Origin: Paramarasmius palmivorus
Taxonomy: Eukaryota; Basidiomycota; Agaricomycetes; Agaricales; Marasmiaceae
Direction: 5' to 3'
DNA: 64,000 nucleotides
Assembly: GCA_037176845.1 (NCBI GenBank)
Contig: JAYKXP010000004.1
Span: 496,001-560,000 of the forward strand
The translations under genes and the position numbers were made by a program. The notes beneath the pieces were generated by a model. It saw nothing but the letters and a program-made list of their open reading frames with translations. It was not told where the DNA came from and made no database searches. Positions 24,533 through 38,015 of the stretch are shown piece by piece (positions within the stretch are counted from its first letter, which is position 1; each line of letters opens with the position of its first letter).

Positions 24533-27500
24533 GCACTGATGGTGATGTCGCCATAAGGGTCTTTCTGCATAACGCGCAGGAGTTCCTTCGTCGAGAGTAC
24601 TATAACCAAAAATTAGAAGGTACGCATGATTACCATTCAACAAAGAATGTACCTAAGCAGTGGTAGAAAGCAGCGGCCGCTACATGTCTTGTGCTTGTAG
24701 CTTTCGGAACGATTGTATCAAATGAAATGTAGCTTCCGGTACCAAACGGCATCGCCTGCTGTTGCATTTTGACGTATCTATACGATCCAATCAGTACTCC
24801 GGCATAGGCGGAGAAGTCTTTGACGTACTCTAGGAAGTTGAACGAGTTGCGTTCTAAAGTGACAAGGTTCAAGTCAGAACGTTGAGTATCCGCGTCTTGG
24901 GCTGTGGGCTCCTCGTCTGCTGAATAGCGCTGAGAATGTAAATGTGCGGACAGAGAAAAGACCAATTTACCCCTCAACATAAAATCTTCACCGAACACTT
25001 GAGAACTCCTCCCGAAATCTCCTGGGGATATTCCTCGAGCACCTGCGATACTTCCACTCTGGCTCAAAGGTAGCGAACCCTCTCGCCGGCTCACAGAGCT
25101 ACCTCGTATCCTGACTTCAGCCGGATCAAATACTACTTGGTCGCTGCCTCCTCCGAACGCGCCCCCCACACTCGAAGAGATGTCAGCACCAGCATTATCC
25201 CATGGGAAAAGTGAACTTCGTTGAGAACCAGTCAGTTTCTCGTTTGGGCCGAGGTCAAAGCTGAAATCCGGGCCAACAGATGGCTGTCGCGAAGCATTTC
25301 GTCCTTGACCAGGTTCCTGTACAGTGTTCAGGGTTCGTACTAAGAGCAGGACTGAGATCGTACTTCAGAGGATCTCAGCCTCACTTCAGGCTCTGGATCC
25401 ACGTTGTCGGCAATGAACGGAGCGTCTATGGAGGCCACTCGTCAACTTTGAGTAATGGTAGAAACGATTAAGTTTGAATACCATCATAAGGCCTTACAAT
25501 TTCCTCCCCGCCGGTATACATATCATTCTGAAAATCGGGCCAGGCTGGTTCAGGTACTTCTTCTATAGTCTGGAGTTTCCGGCGTTTCGTTGGTGGAGAT
25601 ACTAGAAAATCCGCCAAGGTCAGCTAGCTTTGGTTGATCTATAAAAGAAACGTACTGGGCGCCAAATCGTCATGATGTACATGAAGAGCTCCAGTCCTAG
25701 CTTCAACTTGGACTTTGAAATTTTCCTGCCAGAAATCGATGAGAGCAGGAGCGTCGACTACGTGTAACTTAGTGGGGGGAACATGATGTGAGCTCATTTG
25801 AATGTTACTCACTGCCAGTCGGAACACCCCAGATTAATTCTTCCACCACTTTTCCGCTATCTTTCTCTGTCCTCCTGCTATCAAGTTGACGTCTCTGATT
25901 ATGTTGCTCTTCTACATATTTGGCTCGTGCGACCTGAGACGCCGCTGAGGATATAAGCCAGAAACAACACTCGTCATTGCACACACCTTCAATTCCTCGT
26001 CGGTTAATTCTGTTCTAGCATCAAGTAATAAACGAGTCCTTTTATTTTTTTTGATCGGTGGTTGATTTTCTTTGCTCTGAACATTTGCTGTTATGTTGGT
26101 TAATGGAGTAGGTTCGCGTAGTAATTCTTCATCTTGAGATAGAAGCAGGCGCGAGAATGAATTAGCTGGACTTGGTGGAGCAGTTGCTCGTTGTGGGGTT
26201 GCTCGACGGATTGATTTTGGCGTTGCGTTCTCCTTTCGATTGCGAGAGGTAGTCTGTGATGTTAACGTAGAAATAGTGAGTGCGAGTGAGTCGCATTACT
26301 GATAAGTTGGGGTACCTTGATGGGCGTAGGTGGAACACTAGGTTGAGGAGATGCACGTATCACTGGCTCTTCTATTGCCATTGGTTCTGCGAAGTTGAAG
26401 TCTCCGGTGGCGTCCATCGCGTCCTCGTTGAAGTTGATGTCAAGATTCATATCGCTACAAAGAGTCAATGATTCAATGATCGCGTTGAACTATGGGCTCA
26501 CGGTGCTGGGTCTTCAGCTGGTGCAGGCGCTGGCGGAGCACCCCATCCTTCCCCAAGTTCGAGTGCAAGTTCATCACCCAATGTATCATCAAGTCCCAGT
26601 CCGTCTGACAGGAGGAAATTGTCGTCGAGCATGAACCCTGGTTCTGCTTGCGAGGATGAGATGTCTATTCCTCCTGCGCTTCCTTGAAAGGACAAGTCGA
26701 ATGACTGCGACAGGAGGTGCTCGTGATGCTCTCTAAGCGTGCATGCTTCGGCTCGAACATCTTCTGCTTGCATCGATGCTTTGCTGTTCGGCTTCTGTGT
26801 CTGACGCTTCTTCGAACGGGGATCGAAGTCTTGATCATCGGCGTCTTCGTCTGCTGGGCGTTCTGAATCCGTGACGTGAGTCTAATTGCCACTATTTACA
26901 TCTCGAGAAGCATCATACCTTGAATATCAAGGTGCGCATCCCAGTTCTAAAAACTAGTTAGTAGATACGAAGATGGTCGGCGTTTGTACACACATCTACA
27001 AGCGCATCGAAGTCGGTGATGAACACAGCAAAAGGATCTTCCGCGATTGTCAAAGCCGATGAGCTAGACGTCTGCATCAGTCGCACTGATGAACGTGTTA
27101 AAGTCCCGTTTACTGACCGTACTGTTGGCTGGGCCATCTGAAGCATCTTCTCTTTCGCCGCGGCGGTTTGAATGTCCTGCACGACTTTCTTCAGGGAAGA
27201 CACGCAATTAGTGACATCTGTTAGGAATATCTCTTGTTTCACTGCAAAGAGATCTATCAAAACCATAACGCGCGTGAACGCGACGCAAGAGTACCTTTAT
27301 ACACGCTACGAAATGGTGAGAACGTGAATTGTAGTATTGATGTAGCATACACACCGCGCGACTCCGACCATTAGATTGCTCGACAACCTCAGTGCCAGAG
27401 GCTCTTCTGGTTGCGCGATTAAACCGCATAATTGTGATATATCCGCGTCGAGAACCGATTTCTTGGGTAATTTCTTGAAGGTAGATTTGGAGCCTAGAGT

Positions 27501-27614
27501 CGCGGCCAGCCTAGTACACTTAGCGTACTGAATTTTTTGAAAGCCAGACGGTACACACCAGAGCAAGCCAAAGCCGCTATCTCTCCGAGCCAGCAATTCT
27601 TGAGAAAAAAACAT
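24533..27614 (-). CDS. REC8: Meiotic cohesin kleisin REC8
   Basis: ATG 27614 starts MFFSQELLARRDSGFGLLW, spliced to LAATLGSKSTFKKLPKKSVL, then DADISQLCGLIAQPEEPLAL and RLSSNLMVGVARVYK. The LAATLGSK and EPLALRLSSNLM blocks are specific to REC8 rather than RAD21/SCC1. A long Ser/Pro/Asp-rich middle part follows, with basic stretches such as KENQPPIKKNKRTRLLLDAR. The C-terminus (LERNSFNFLEYVK, TIVPKATSTRHVAAAAFYHC, VLSTKELLRVMQKDPYGDIT) forms the winged helix that binds SMC1. REC8 holds sister chromatids in meiosis and is cut by separase; the cleavage site was not identified. The ends are secure; several middle splices are approximate. Confidence 0.9.
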
Positions 27615-28052
27615 TATGAGCAACGATAAGGATAAGTTATTAACGTATAGTGGGCGACTGGCAGGCAACAGGCTGTCATCAAGTCGCGTCAGGGAGAAAA
27701 ATGCGTCCATGAATGAGAACCACTCGCCTGTAATTGTGTTATACAATTCGATAGACCGTCAAAATATATGCAGAGAAAAACTACAGAGTGGTGGAAGGAG
27801 GGAACAAAGAGCTATCGATGCGAAGAAAGAAGTCTTTATCGTCCCCCATTTTGACGGCTGTCATTACATACTCAACGCGAAGCTGTGATCAGCGCTTCCC
27901 AGCCCCATCGACACCCACTCACAGAATGTGATATGGTAATATTCAATATCCAATCCTGGTACAATTCTTACTTACTCTGTTCAAGTTAGAATTACATCGA
28001 GTTCGAGGGAAAACATGACGTACCGAAACGATACATAACTGCCTGATATGTA
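27615..28052. other. Intergenic, REC8 promoter region
   Basis: These 438 bases lie between the REC8 start and the AP-3 mu stop. A plus-strand open frame (27616-27888) is antisense to the REC8 5' leader, lacks motifs and is not called as a gene. No clear meiosis-specific element was recognised. Confidence 0.35.
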
Positions 28053-30013
28053 CTACCATCTCCATTCAATACACCCTTCGCTGCGCCCACGTACGCCTTT
28101 GTATACTTTCCCTCCATCTGCTTGGCCTTGTCCCGAGCTCGTATTTGTTATCTTGAGTTGGTCCACCTTAATCCCCGAAAATGTGTGGCTCTGGATCTGA
28201 GGGAGATTTGAGTACGAGACTATGGTTGAGAGGTAGAGTCATACTTCAAAGCGCACAACTAATGCTCTGGATGGTCGAGGTGTCGTTCTAAAATCCCCTT
28301 AGCTACGCCATTAACCGTGACTTAGGAGTACCCACGAGCTGGTAAAAGAACCTTGTATGCCCCAGCCAGAGGTAGACCCTGGGGAAACATATGGCATCTC
28401 CCATTTTAGCACGCCACGACGAGAATCCCAAACCTATGTCTGTTTAGTCGTTGTGCCAAGTATAATGGTTCAACCCACTCACCCAGCTAGCGCCCCCTTC
28501 TGACCCAGGGGCCGGTGAATTTACTCTCACTCCTCCAACTCCGAAGCCGCCACTACCCCCTGACCCTCTGGAAGATGTACACCGCACTCCACTAACGCTG
28601 ATACCGACACCAAGCGGAATCTCTATCCTAACGTTCTCTAGGGTATGCGTGCTCAATCGAGATGAAAAATGGACATCGAAGGAACCTGGGGATCTCTTAG
28701 ACGCAATACAAATTGAGCAGGGAAAGAATAGCCTACCACCGGTACTGTCCATGTCCAGCTTAGACTTAATTTGAAATGGGATAGGTACAGTTTTGGGCGG
28801 TGTAGCGGCAGACGCGGGTGTGTTCAGAGAAGGAGAATACGAGTAATCAGCTAGTATAAATCGACCATCCGGGGGAACAAAGGAAAGGCATTTGTTTGCA
28901 GACCACCGTTTAAGCCTACGGAAACAACCTATCAGATGAGCCTCTACTTCGTACGGATTTTCAAACTGACCTCACACAACAGTGAAAAGCACAATCTTGC
29001 ATCACGCCCGGATTTGTAAATGTCAGAAGACAGTCCGGTGTTCCTTTTGCACGCTGTCAGTTGCATCTGATTGAAACCACGACCAACAGATACCTGATAA
29101 CTTGGAGTTGGCTTCGATGCGTCCTCGGACATTGCTCATGACAACGGTTCCATGCCTAGCATAAGGGAGCTGTAGTTCAGACGTATCAAACTATGATAGA
29201 CGAACCTATTCACGACTCCGCTTAATGATTCGACCGTGTCAAAGTAAATCTCGTTGTTCGCATGTCGTACATTTGCTTTTCGCCAAGGAATCGGGCTGGA
29301 GAAAGGGCCTACACTCGAAGTTCCTGCTTCATAAGGTATGAGCCGACACATCCTGAATCATCAGGTGTATGAACATACCAAGGTTTGCAGTACCGGACGC
29401 GCCGACTGTCGACAATAGCTTGTTTAATAAGGAGGGTGGTGTTACGATCTCGCGAAGGGCATTTGGATGGGTAGTAAGCGGATGGCCACTGGAATCCAGA
29501 GTTTCTTCAAAAAGCTATATATTGGTTCAGGTTCTGTAGTAGTCGACAAATGACGAGACGCACCTGGTATACCACATCAAAGTTTTCTCTTATCACTTCT
29601 GCACTGACGGATCCAAAGTAGTCGAGAAGAACATCGATGAAGGATTGAATAAAGGTGAGAGCAAGTAGAGGATCGACTGGACGTAAAATTAGTTGGTATG
29701 TTTCGTTGTACCGACACAAAAGACCGCACCATCTCCGGAAACAGGGCATAGGATGCGTACATCTCCACACGCAACATGGACAGAGGCACTTGGACCCCCT
29801 CCGACATCCGGCACGTATATGACTGGCTCCGACGTGTCGCTATTGTTGAAAGCATCAATGTGCAGTAAAGGATACGCTGGTAGATGTGATTTGTCTCTGA
29901 AACCGGACTGAATGATAGGACGACTATGTCAATGTTTGTGAATGAACCAAGACCTGAGACAGAAAAGACACGCACCCCGAACCATCGAGGATAATGAGCC
30001 CGTCCAGCGCCAT
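28053..30013 (-). CDS. APM3: AP-3 complex subunit mu
   Basis: ATG 30013 starts MALDGLIILDGSG, spliced to DKSHLPAYPLLHIDAFNNSD. Longin-type text follows: PSASVHVACGDVRILCPVSG, DPLLALTFIQSFIDVLLDYF, RENFDVVYQLFEETLDSSGH and PLTTHPNALREIVTPPSLLN. The mu-homology part includes PIPWRKANVRHANNEIYFDT and VESLSGVVNRF, and the end reads KVDQLKITNTSSGQGQADGG and EGCIEWRW. This is the medium chain of the AP-3 adaptor, which carries cargo from Golgi or endosome to vacuole and reads tyrosine-based signals. The PFSSPIPWR sequence before the mu domain fits AP-3. Splices in the C-terminal half are only partly resolved. Confidence 0.88.
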
Positions 30014-30242
30014 TAGTGTTCCCTAAGTTCAGCCCAGCCGCGAGATGTTACAAGCTTACAGCGAAGACGCGCAAGCGCTAAAGAACTCACGTCACAACAC
30101 AAATCGAGATGCCATAATGTCTACATCTTATTACTGCACGCTAGAATTACACTTGACCTGCACTTAACTGATTTCATTAATCTCAAAATCCTATATCTAC
30201 ACATGATATACAAGTTATTATACAACGAGTCACGGGTATACT

Positions 30243-31892
30243 TTAGTGGTAGTGACGCAGCTGGGCAAGCAAGTTAGCGAGGGAAACCCAGCGCGAAAGA
30301 TATCTTTCGTCTTACCTGTATTCCAGCAATTTCTTCAATGTCGTACTCCTCTCCCTTTATGAACTTGGCTGTGCCATAGTTTCGAACTCTGGTGGCTTCC
30401 CATCTATACCAAAAATCAGAATGGGGTATACGGCTACGAAGAACCAAGAGACATACTCGTCCGAAGTGGGAACTTCGCTGTGGAAGATGACATGACCTTG
30501 CTCATGAACTTTCTTTGATGGCAACAAATCCAAGGAAATGCCATTGATGAAATGAGCAAAGTGGAAAACACCCAAGCGTCGGTAGTGTTGTTGATCCTTT
30601 GGTGGGCGAACGACTAGCAAAATCCATGTAAGAAACCTTTGAACAGTACTAGTGGTTGACCTTGATGGCTGACCTCGATGCATTGTGCCCTTCAGAATTC
30701 CACCACTCATGAAGCTCAGTTGATCACCAATGTTGATGACCAGTGCACCGTCCTTGTGTTTGACGTATCTCCAGACGTTATCTGGCATGAGCACCTGAAG
30801 GGCGGTGACAGGCTGAGAAACGAGGGTAGACAGTGAGTTGAAGTCGGTATGTCCGTTGAGCATGACTCCGTTAGTCTTTTGGGATTCTTCTGAGGTGAGA
30901 GGGTCGTAGATCATGTAACGGAGAAGCTATGCTATGTTCAGCCGACCAGCGACGGACCAAAACAACATGGAACCTACATCATCTCCAGTCTGTCCTTTAT
31001 CACTCTCATGAAGGCTAAAGAGGTAGCCTTCCTCGAGGCCGAGGACACCATCAATCAGGTTCAGAACGCGACGAAGCACCTTTTGACGAATGTCCTAAAG
31101 AAAGATAGAATTGATACTCAAAGTGCTGACGATAATGTCTTGCACTTACCGCTAAGAACGTCTTTGCCTCTTCAACATATGGTTGCAATGGTTTGGGGTG
31201 CCGGGTGATAGGATCGATGCTAGATCAAAATGTTCAACGTTGGCCCGTTTCATAACCAAAGTCCTCTTACTGATTCTGGTAGAAATTGTAATGTTCTATT
31301 CTGTCACGAACGCCATCCTTAATCTCCCAGTAGTTTTGCAGCTGTCGATGATTGTCAGAAAAGTGATAGGTAAAGACTCAGAGCACAGGGACAATACCTT
31401 GTAGCCCATAAACGATCCCTTTTCCTTGATCGGTGCTCTATGCTGCTCCTTTTCTTCCCTCGAAACTCCGTCAAAGGTATGTTGCCCAATATCAAATTGT
31501 CTTTGTAACTGAACAAGTTATAGGTTAGCCTGGCAAATAGTCATAGTCAAGAAATGCAAGTGCATACAGCATCCTGCGGAATCCCATGGTTGGTCACCTA
31601 CGCAATTGAGGTCAGCTTGGATGCCAGAGTTGCGTTGAAAAAGCCGTACGTAAAAGAAACCGTCCCTTTCCAAAGCGACCGCGATGGTGTCAATCAAATC
31701 TTGTTTCTTGTTCTCGTATAGCGACAAATCGACGGTCAAGATATCGGCCCATTCGACCTCCTCTTCAGTAGTCTTCGGTGGTATCCACTTGGGCAGTTCT
31801 GCGGGAGAACTTTGCAAGTTTAGTTTATTGGAGAACTCCTCAGCGATCGTGTCTGGGGTTGGAGTAGCGGTTTCTGTGATAGTCGCAGACAT
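30243..31892 (-). CDS. 2-oxoglutarate/Fe(II)-dependent oxygenase, isopenicillin-N-synthase-like
   Basis: ATG 31892 starts MSATITETATPTPDTIAEEF. The DIOX_N part includes DILTVDLSLYENKKQDLIDT, ALERDGFFYV, VTNHGIPQDA and APIKEKGSFMGYK. The double-stranded beta-helix holds LNGHTDFNSLSTL with the iron-binding HxD, VINIGDQLSFMSGGILKGTM followed by HR with the second iron His, and a 2OG-binding Arg in RRLGVFHFAHFI. The usual RxS motif reads R-L-G here. Small exons near the ends encode GEEYDIEEIAGIQ and LRHYH. Substrate is unknown; such enzymes hydroxylate or cyclise small molecules. It is divergent from an isochorismatase-fold hydrolase. Confidence 0.87.
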
Positions 31893-32374
31893 TTCTCCTT
31901 GAGGGGGATTCGAATTTCGATGACCAGGTCTCCATGGTGAGTCTTCTTCTTATAGGATACGCAGAATACGCAATGATGATGAAGAATATCTCAGCTTTGC
32001 ACGCAAAAGGTTCACCTGAGCACGCCATCTTCGGACTTTCTTCTTTATCACGCCAAAACTATCGGTTCTTCGGAGTCATCCAGTGGCACCACGCGCAGGA
32101 AATAATACCGGATGTGACGCAGCTTCCAGCTTCCAATGATGTCCTGCACGTTCCGAAGGTGCTGAAAGCCGTCTCCCGTAACAGAGGCAGGCCGACACCC
32201 GCACATCTTGCTATGCGACGACCAATTTCGGATAACGATAACCATCGTCACAAGTCCAAGTCCTGACCCCATGGCAAGCCCGTGCATACTGGTATCCATT
32301 ATCAGAGATAGCGCTCTCACACCCTCTTCTCAAAGCCATGCCGCGAGGTTTCCATTGCCCGGCCATCTTGTCTT
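31893..32374. promoter_or_regulatory. Divergent promoter, 2OG oxygenase (-) and cysteine hydrolase (+)
   Basis: These 482 bases separate the two starts. Overlapping open frames on both strands have no motifs. Shared spacing could allow co-regulation of the two small-molecule enzymes, which is inference only. Confidence 0.35.
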
Positions 32375-33551
32375 ATGACAGCGAATACGCCTCTCCACGA
32401 CACTCCAATACTTGGAATGGTCTCCCGTCCTCCCGTCAAATTTGCTGTTGAGTTTGGCAATGCAGGCTCCTTCTGGGTCGAGTACTCTTCTGGTCTGGTT
32501 GATCTCACTAGGAAACACCATTTGGGCAACGGGTCAGCTGCGCTTGGTCCAGTTGTCGAGGTCCAGTCTAATCCAGAACCGCCTGCCAAGACCGAGGACG
32601 AACTGGACATCGAAGTCGATGGAGGCAGGAAGCTTCGCGTCAATAGACGTGCTACTGCTCTCGTCGTCATAGATATGCAGAAGTAAGTTGTGATTCGTTA
32701 CTAATCTACCAACAATGAGCGCTCATCACCGCTCAAGTTTCTTTCTACACCCGGATATTCGAGACCACCCGACGGGGTTAAAGTGCGTCGATCCACTCTT
32801 GGGCGTCGTGCCTTCACTACGGGAAAAAGGAGTCAAGATTCTTTGGGTGTACGTATTGGTTGTCAATGTTTCTTCCCGATTGTGAATGACATGTAACACT
32901 ATTCAGGAACTGGGGCTTGACAGATGCAGAGCTCAAAACCATCCCGCCGTCACTTGTACGCGGGTTCACGAAGCCGGGCATTCGAGGTGGTGGCTTTGGG
33001 TCTGAGCTCCCTGGAGGTTTTGGCAGACTCCTCATGCGAGGCGAAAAGAATTCCGAGTTGTACGGTCCCTTGCAGGATGAATATGTGAAAGGCCAGCAGG
33101 CCGGTACCGATTTCTGGATTCATAAGAACCGGTATGTTATGACACTAGGCCAAACTCTGCACACTTACCTATCGCCTCCCTTGTAGAATGAGCGCACTGT
33201 GGGATCGAACTGCCTTGGATTTATTCCTTCTGGAACACGGTATAACAACGCTCTTATTTGCCGGTGTGAATTCCGACCAGGTAGGGACAGCCGGTTTACC
33301 GTCTACATTTTGTTCTCACCTTCAACTAGTGCGTACTCGGGACCCTTGTTGATGCGTACTATCGTGGATACGATTGCATTTTACTGGAGGATGCCAATGC
33401 CACGACTTCACCCGAAGGAGGATTCGAAAATGTCATATACAACGCGGGAAACGTGAGTTGTTGTCGAATTGCGTGACTGAAACACTTCTGATGCACTGGT
33501 CAGAGTTATGGATTCGTAACTGACACCAAGAGGGTTATCGCCGCCCAGTGA
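32375..33551 (+). CDS. Isochorismatase-family cysteine hydrolase
   Basis: ATG 32375 starts MTANTPLHDTPILGMVSRPP. The hydrolase fold begins RATALVVIDMQK, the catalytic-Asp motif, continues FFLHPDIRDHPTG, VPSLREKGVKILWVNW, a spacer with GPLQDEYVKGQQAGTDFWIH and KNR carrying the usual Lys position, then SALWDRTALDLFLLEHGI, TTLLFAGVNSDQCVLGTLVD (catalytic Cys) and AYYRGYDCILLEDATATTSP, ending TKRVIAAQ. The family hydrolyses amides, ureas or isochorismate-like ethers. The long N-terminal extension before the fold (about 95 residues) is seen in some fungal members. Substrate unknown. Confidence 0.88.
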
Positions 33552-33749
33552 ATGAAATTAAACCACTATGCCAATAGGAAAGAAGTGATGCCCGTATGTA
33601 TCCATATATGTGTATATATTCATGTCAAGCCAAGTACGTATGTAAATGTACATCTTTTGAGATATCGAAACCATGTTAGAAATACAGTGAATGATCAGCC
33701 CGCTCTATTCCTAAGTCGCAAGAGTCGGACTTCGGGACTTGGTATGTTT

Positions 33750-36027
33750 TCACTTTGATTGGTCACTATCACGACTTCTTGGGCGAACCTAATGAATTTA
33801 ACATAAATTCAGGAAATTCTCGGAGAAACACTGGAAAGATAAAGCTTACATTCAATAATGTCGGCCTCGTGAAGATGTCAGTGTCGATGTTCCCTTTCGA
33901 GAGTAGCAGAGAATTCCGGTGACCGTTGTCTGAACCAGTTCGGGAGACCTCGGGGCTCGGAGGCTTGGATTCTGAGAATTGTGAGCCATCCACAGAATCT
34001 GGTGGTGTCATAGGTGCGTAGGGATTGTACACCTTCGAAGGAGATCTGAGAATTGAGCGTGGCGGACGTGGCGGAGCGTCCGTTGCTGGCGATACTGGCT
34101 CGTGTGCCGTCTCATCGTGCGGAGTGGCGCGAGGCGCTGCACTTGAGCCATTCAGATCAACATCTTCGTAGTCATCCTGAACGGTAGGGGGATAAAGCGA
34201 AGGGGTTGACTGCCTTGAAAGGAGAAGCGGCGATGGCGACTGAAGGTGATTGCCGTCGTCCGGTGTGGTGATGGCACGGCCAACATCCCGATTGGGATGG
34301 TATGCGTTAGCATCACTGAACGGTCCGTCGTATGGAGCCTTGTATTGGTGGTGGACATTCGCCGGTGGCATTCGGGAAATATTGCTCGAGTTTGCATTGA
34401 GAGGGATCAGCGGACCTCCATCATCGAGGTAGAACCTATCTGGGCTTCTTGTAGCGACTCTATCGCGAGGATCAACCGCGCTCATCACCGGAGGTTCACC
34501 TTGGTCCATGAAAGGATTATCCGGAGAATCTGGTGGAGCCGGTGGTCGCCTTTGCATATCCTCGATCCATCGCTTTTTCGTCCTTGCCCTTCTCCTTCGC
34601 TTCCGGAACAGGAGGAATGCGCAGACAGCCAAAGAGGTAATGACGATTCCAACAGCCAGGAAGATCCCGGCCACGGCTCCTTCGTTTTTCAAAACACTGT
34701 AAATATTCCGCTTTCAGTCAAATCAATTATCGGAGGACGTCCATGAGACCTGCCTGTTACGAACTGCGCCACTGTTACTGTCAAATCCCGTCGGGTTCGC
34801 GATGGTATGAGTGTATGTAATGAATGATCCATCAGGTTCCTGACTGGTACTCAGAACTGTCACCAACGCAGGCGTAGTGAGAGTTGTCTGGCCGTCAGGC
34901 TGTGTGACAACGACGCCAACAGGTGTAGGGAAAGTCGACTCTGGCTCAACCGTGATCGTGCTAACCATAGTGGTAGATGGCTGTGTTCCTTTCACGAATA
35001 CAACTAATAAAACGTCAACTCCGAGTTGCCCAGGCGCGAGAAAATGACTCACTTGAAGTAGATGTGCTTGTCGGTCTGCCGTTACTTGCGTTGCCTTGTT
35101 GCTCGGCCGGAGGGCTCGTATTCGAGCCGGTATCGGTTCTGTCGGTTCTTTCGGTAGGCGTGCTGGGAGGAGAGGTCACCGGTGCCGTTGCCCCTGTCCC
35201 TGCCGTACCTTGCGTAGATGAAGTGGTGATAGGTGAAGCCGAAGACGAGGAACCGTCAGCGCTGGTCTCTGATACGGAGTTCGAGACCGTCGTAGAAGGG
35301 CTGGTGCTCGTCACTTCAGCCGGGCTATCCCCAGGTTTTCCAGGTTCTCTGGAGATTGTCGTCGCCATTGTAGTAGTACCACTCGGAACACTTATCCTGT
35401 TTGAGCTTGAGCAACGCTTTTATACGCGATAGGAATCCACATACGGAGAATTCTCAACAGTAGAAGATAGGATTTCCACTCCAGATGAAGCTGCAGAGCT
35501 CAGAGGCAAGGTCTGAGAAGAAGCAGGAGAAGCCAATGTGGACAAGCTGAGAGGTGAATCCAGTCTGGATGACCCCCTCGAAACAAATGTAGTAGAAGTT
35601 GACCCTGGTGTCACTTGGGACGAAAGCGTCTGCGAACTAGCGACCGTGGATTCTGGAGCAAACGAGGTTGCGTTCGTGCTTGCAGATCCGAAGGAACTAC
35701 CGGACGAGAAGATGGTCTAGTGGATATCATTAGACTGGTTAGGACAGCGGTGTGTACGATGTTACTTACTGAAGATAAGCCTACAGACGGGGAAGTAAAA
35801 CCGGTCGCTGTTATACATGAGAGTCAGTTTAAATAGCCCAAATGCAGTGCTGGGAAATAGCACGGTAGACGGACGTCAATGTCTTCGTCTATACCGGTAC
35901 TTCATTCAGGAACACCCAGCTGAATATAACTCACACGAAGCAAGGAGACTACTGTTCATCACTTGGCATGGAGCCGACCATGCCAGCACCACGGAGGACA
36001 GAAGGGGGGGAGGGGAAACCACTTCAT
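33750..36027 (-). CDS. Mucin-like single-pass membrane protein
   Basis: ATG 36027 opens a signal peptide, MKWFPLPPLLSSVVLAWSAP, too short for a listed frame. Ser/Thr-rich exons follow (TSPSVGLSS, SGSSFGSASTNATSFAPEST, TSTTFVSRGSSRLDSPLSLS, TSSPSTTVSN-like text), then a conserved stalk VTQPDGQTTLTTPALVTVLS, a membrane helix GAVAGIFLAVGIVITSLAVC, an RKRRRRARTKK stop-transfer and a Pro-rich cytosolic tail with PPRPPRSILRSPSKVYNPYA. The layout is that of glycosylated surface sensors (Mid2/Wsc/Opy2-like topology). A last intron gives the ending RPRSRDSDQSK; if it is retained the stop is at 33769. Exact homology is unknown. Confidence 0.7.
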
Positions 36028-36765
36028 GTACGGTCTCTTGGGGGTCTATAAAGGGTCTGCGGGTCAATTAATCCGTGTGAGCGGCGAAACCTCGAAGCAT
36101 ACCGATAGATTCAAGCGACAAGTGCTTGTGAAGTCATTTGATAAGATCACCGCGTGTGCCAATAGGATTCCGTATAGAGCCAAATAGCGTTATCCGCGAT
36201 TCACATATGGCGAGAACAGATAGAGACTTTGCTCCGGGACGAGAGTGGACGAGAGTAGGCAACCGGGAGGCGTCGACATGTGAACAACTACGTGATGCAT
36301 TGATATAAGGAACCATGCGTTTGAAAAACTCACCATGTTGACGGCGACCAGGAGAGCATCTGAGAGCATGCGTGTAGCCGTCTGTAGCCACATAGCAGCA
36401 TATAGCCTGACGAGGACAAGTCCAAAATCGATGATACACATTATCCTGTATAGATGGAAGAACATGATTATGAAATATGCAGTCTATGTAAACCAAAGAT
36501 GCGAAGACATGTATGGGGAAAGAGTGTGTGACTGCAAAGATGGACCGCGTGAATTTAGTGTTGGATCAAGAGCACCGGCGAAGACTTACGCACGCAATGG
36601 AGTGTGAGTATGCGTTGGTATAGCAAATAGGTGGGTATGAATTCTGCAGTGTAGAATAAAGCCGAAAAACGTGGGAATAGAAAGTGGATACAGGTAGTAA
36701 AATGCTTGGGATATAAGTCAATAGAATGCACGACCTCAGTCCACAGTCACTCACAGTATAATGTA
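36028..36765. other. Intergenic, upstream of the mucin-like gene
   Basis: These 738 bases lie between two minus-strand genes. Open frames are short and without motifs. A run of nine G residues lies near 36004-36012, at the edge in the first exon. A long promoter is common for surface-protein genes. Confidence 0.35.
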
Positions 36766-37760
<995 letters not shown>

Positions 37761-38015
37761 GAGAAAGTCTTTCGAGCACCATTGAGTCCAAGAACCACCA
37801 GACAAGAAATTCCATCCGCACCGTATGTTTCCAATAACTCTGTGGCATCTGCTTCGTAGTCATTGAGGGGCATGGTGGTGAAGGAACGAAGAGGAGTAAG
37901 CACAGTGACACTTTCGGGCTCGGAATGCACTGCAATGACCTCGGCTCAACAACCACGTGCATTTATTGCCATCAATAATTTTTACAAGTCTCAGCATTTC
38001 TATCAAAATACTCCT

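Noticed and set aside
24533..27614. Mitotic kleisin RAD21/SCC1
   Set aside because: The N-terminal LAATLGSK and EPLALRLSSNLM blocks match REC8; RAD21 has a different N-terminal sequence.
27616..27888. Plus-strand open frame of 90 codons antisense to the REC8 5' end
   Set aside because: No motif and it covers the REC8 start codon region; it looks like an antisense shadow.
31905..31925. tRNA B-box-like string (attcgaatcccc on the minus strand)
   Set aside because: No matching A box, anticodon stem or acceptor stem around it; it lies in the 5' leader of the oxygenase gene.
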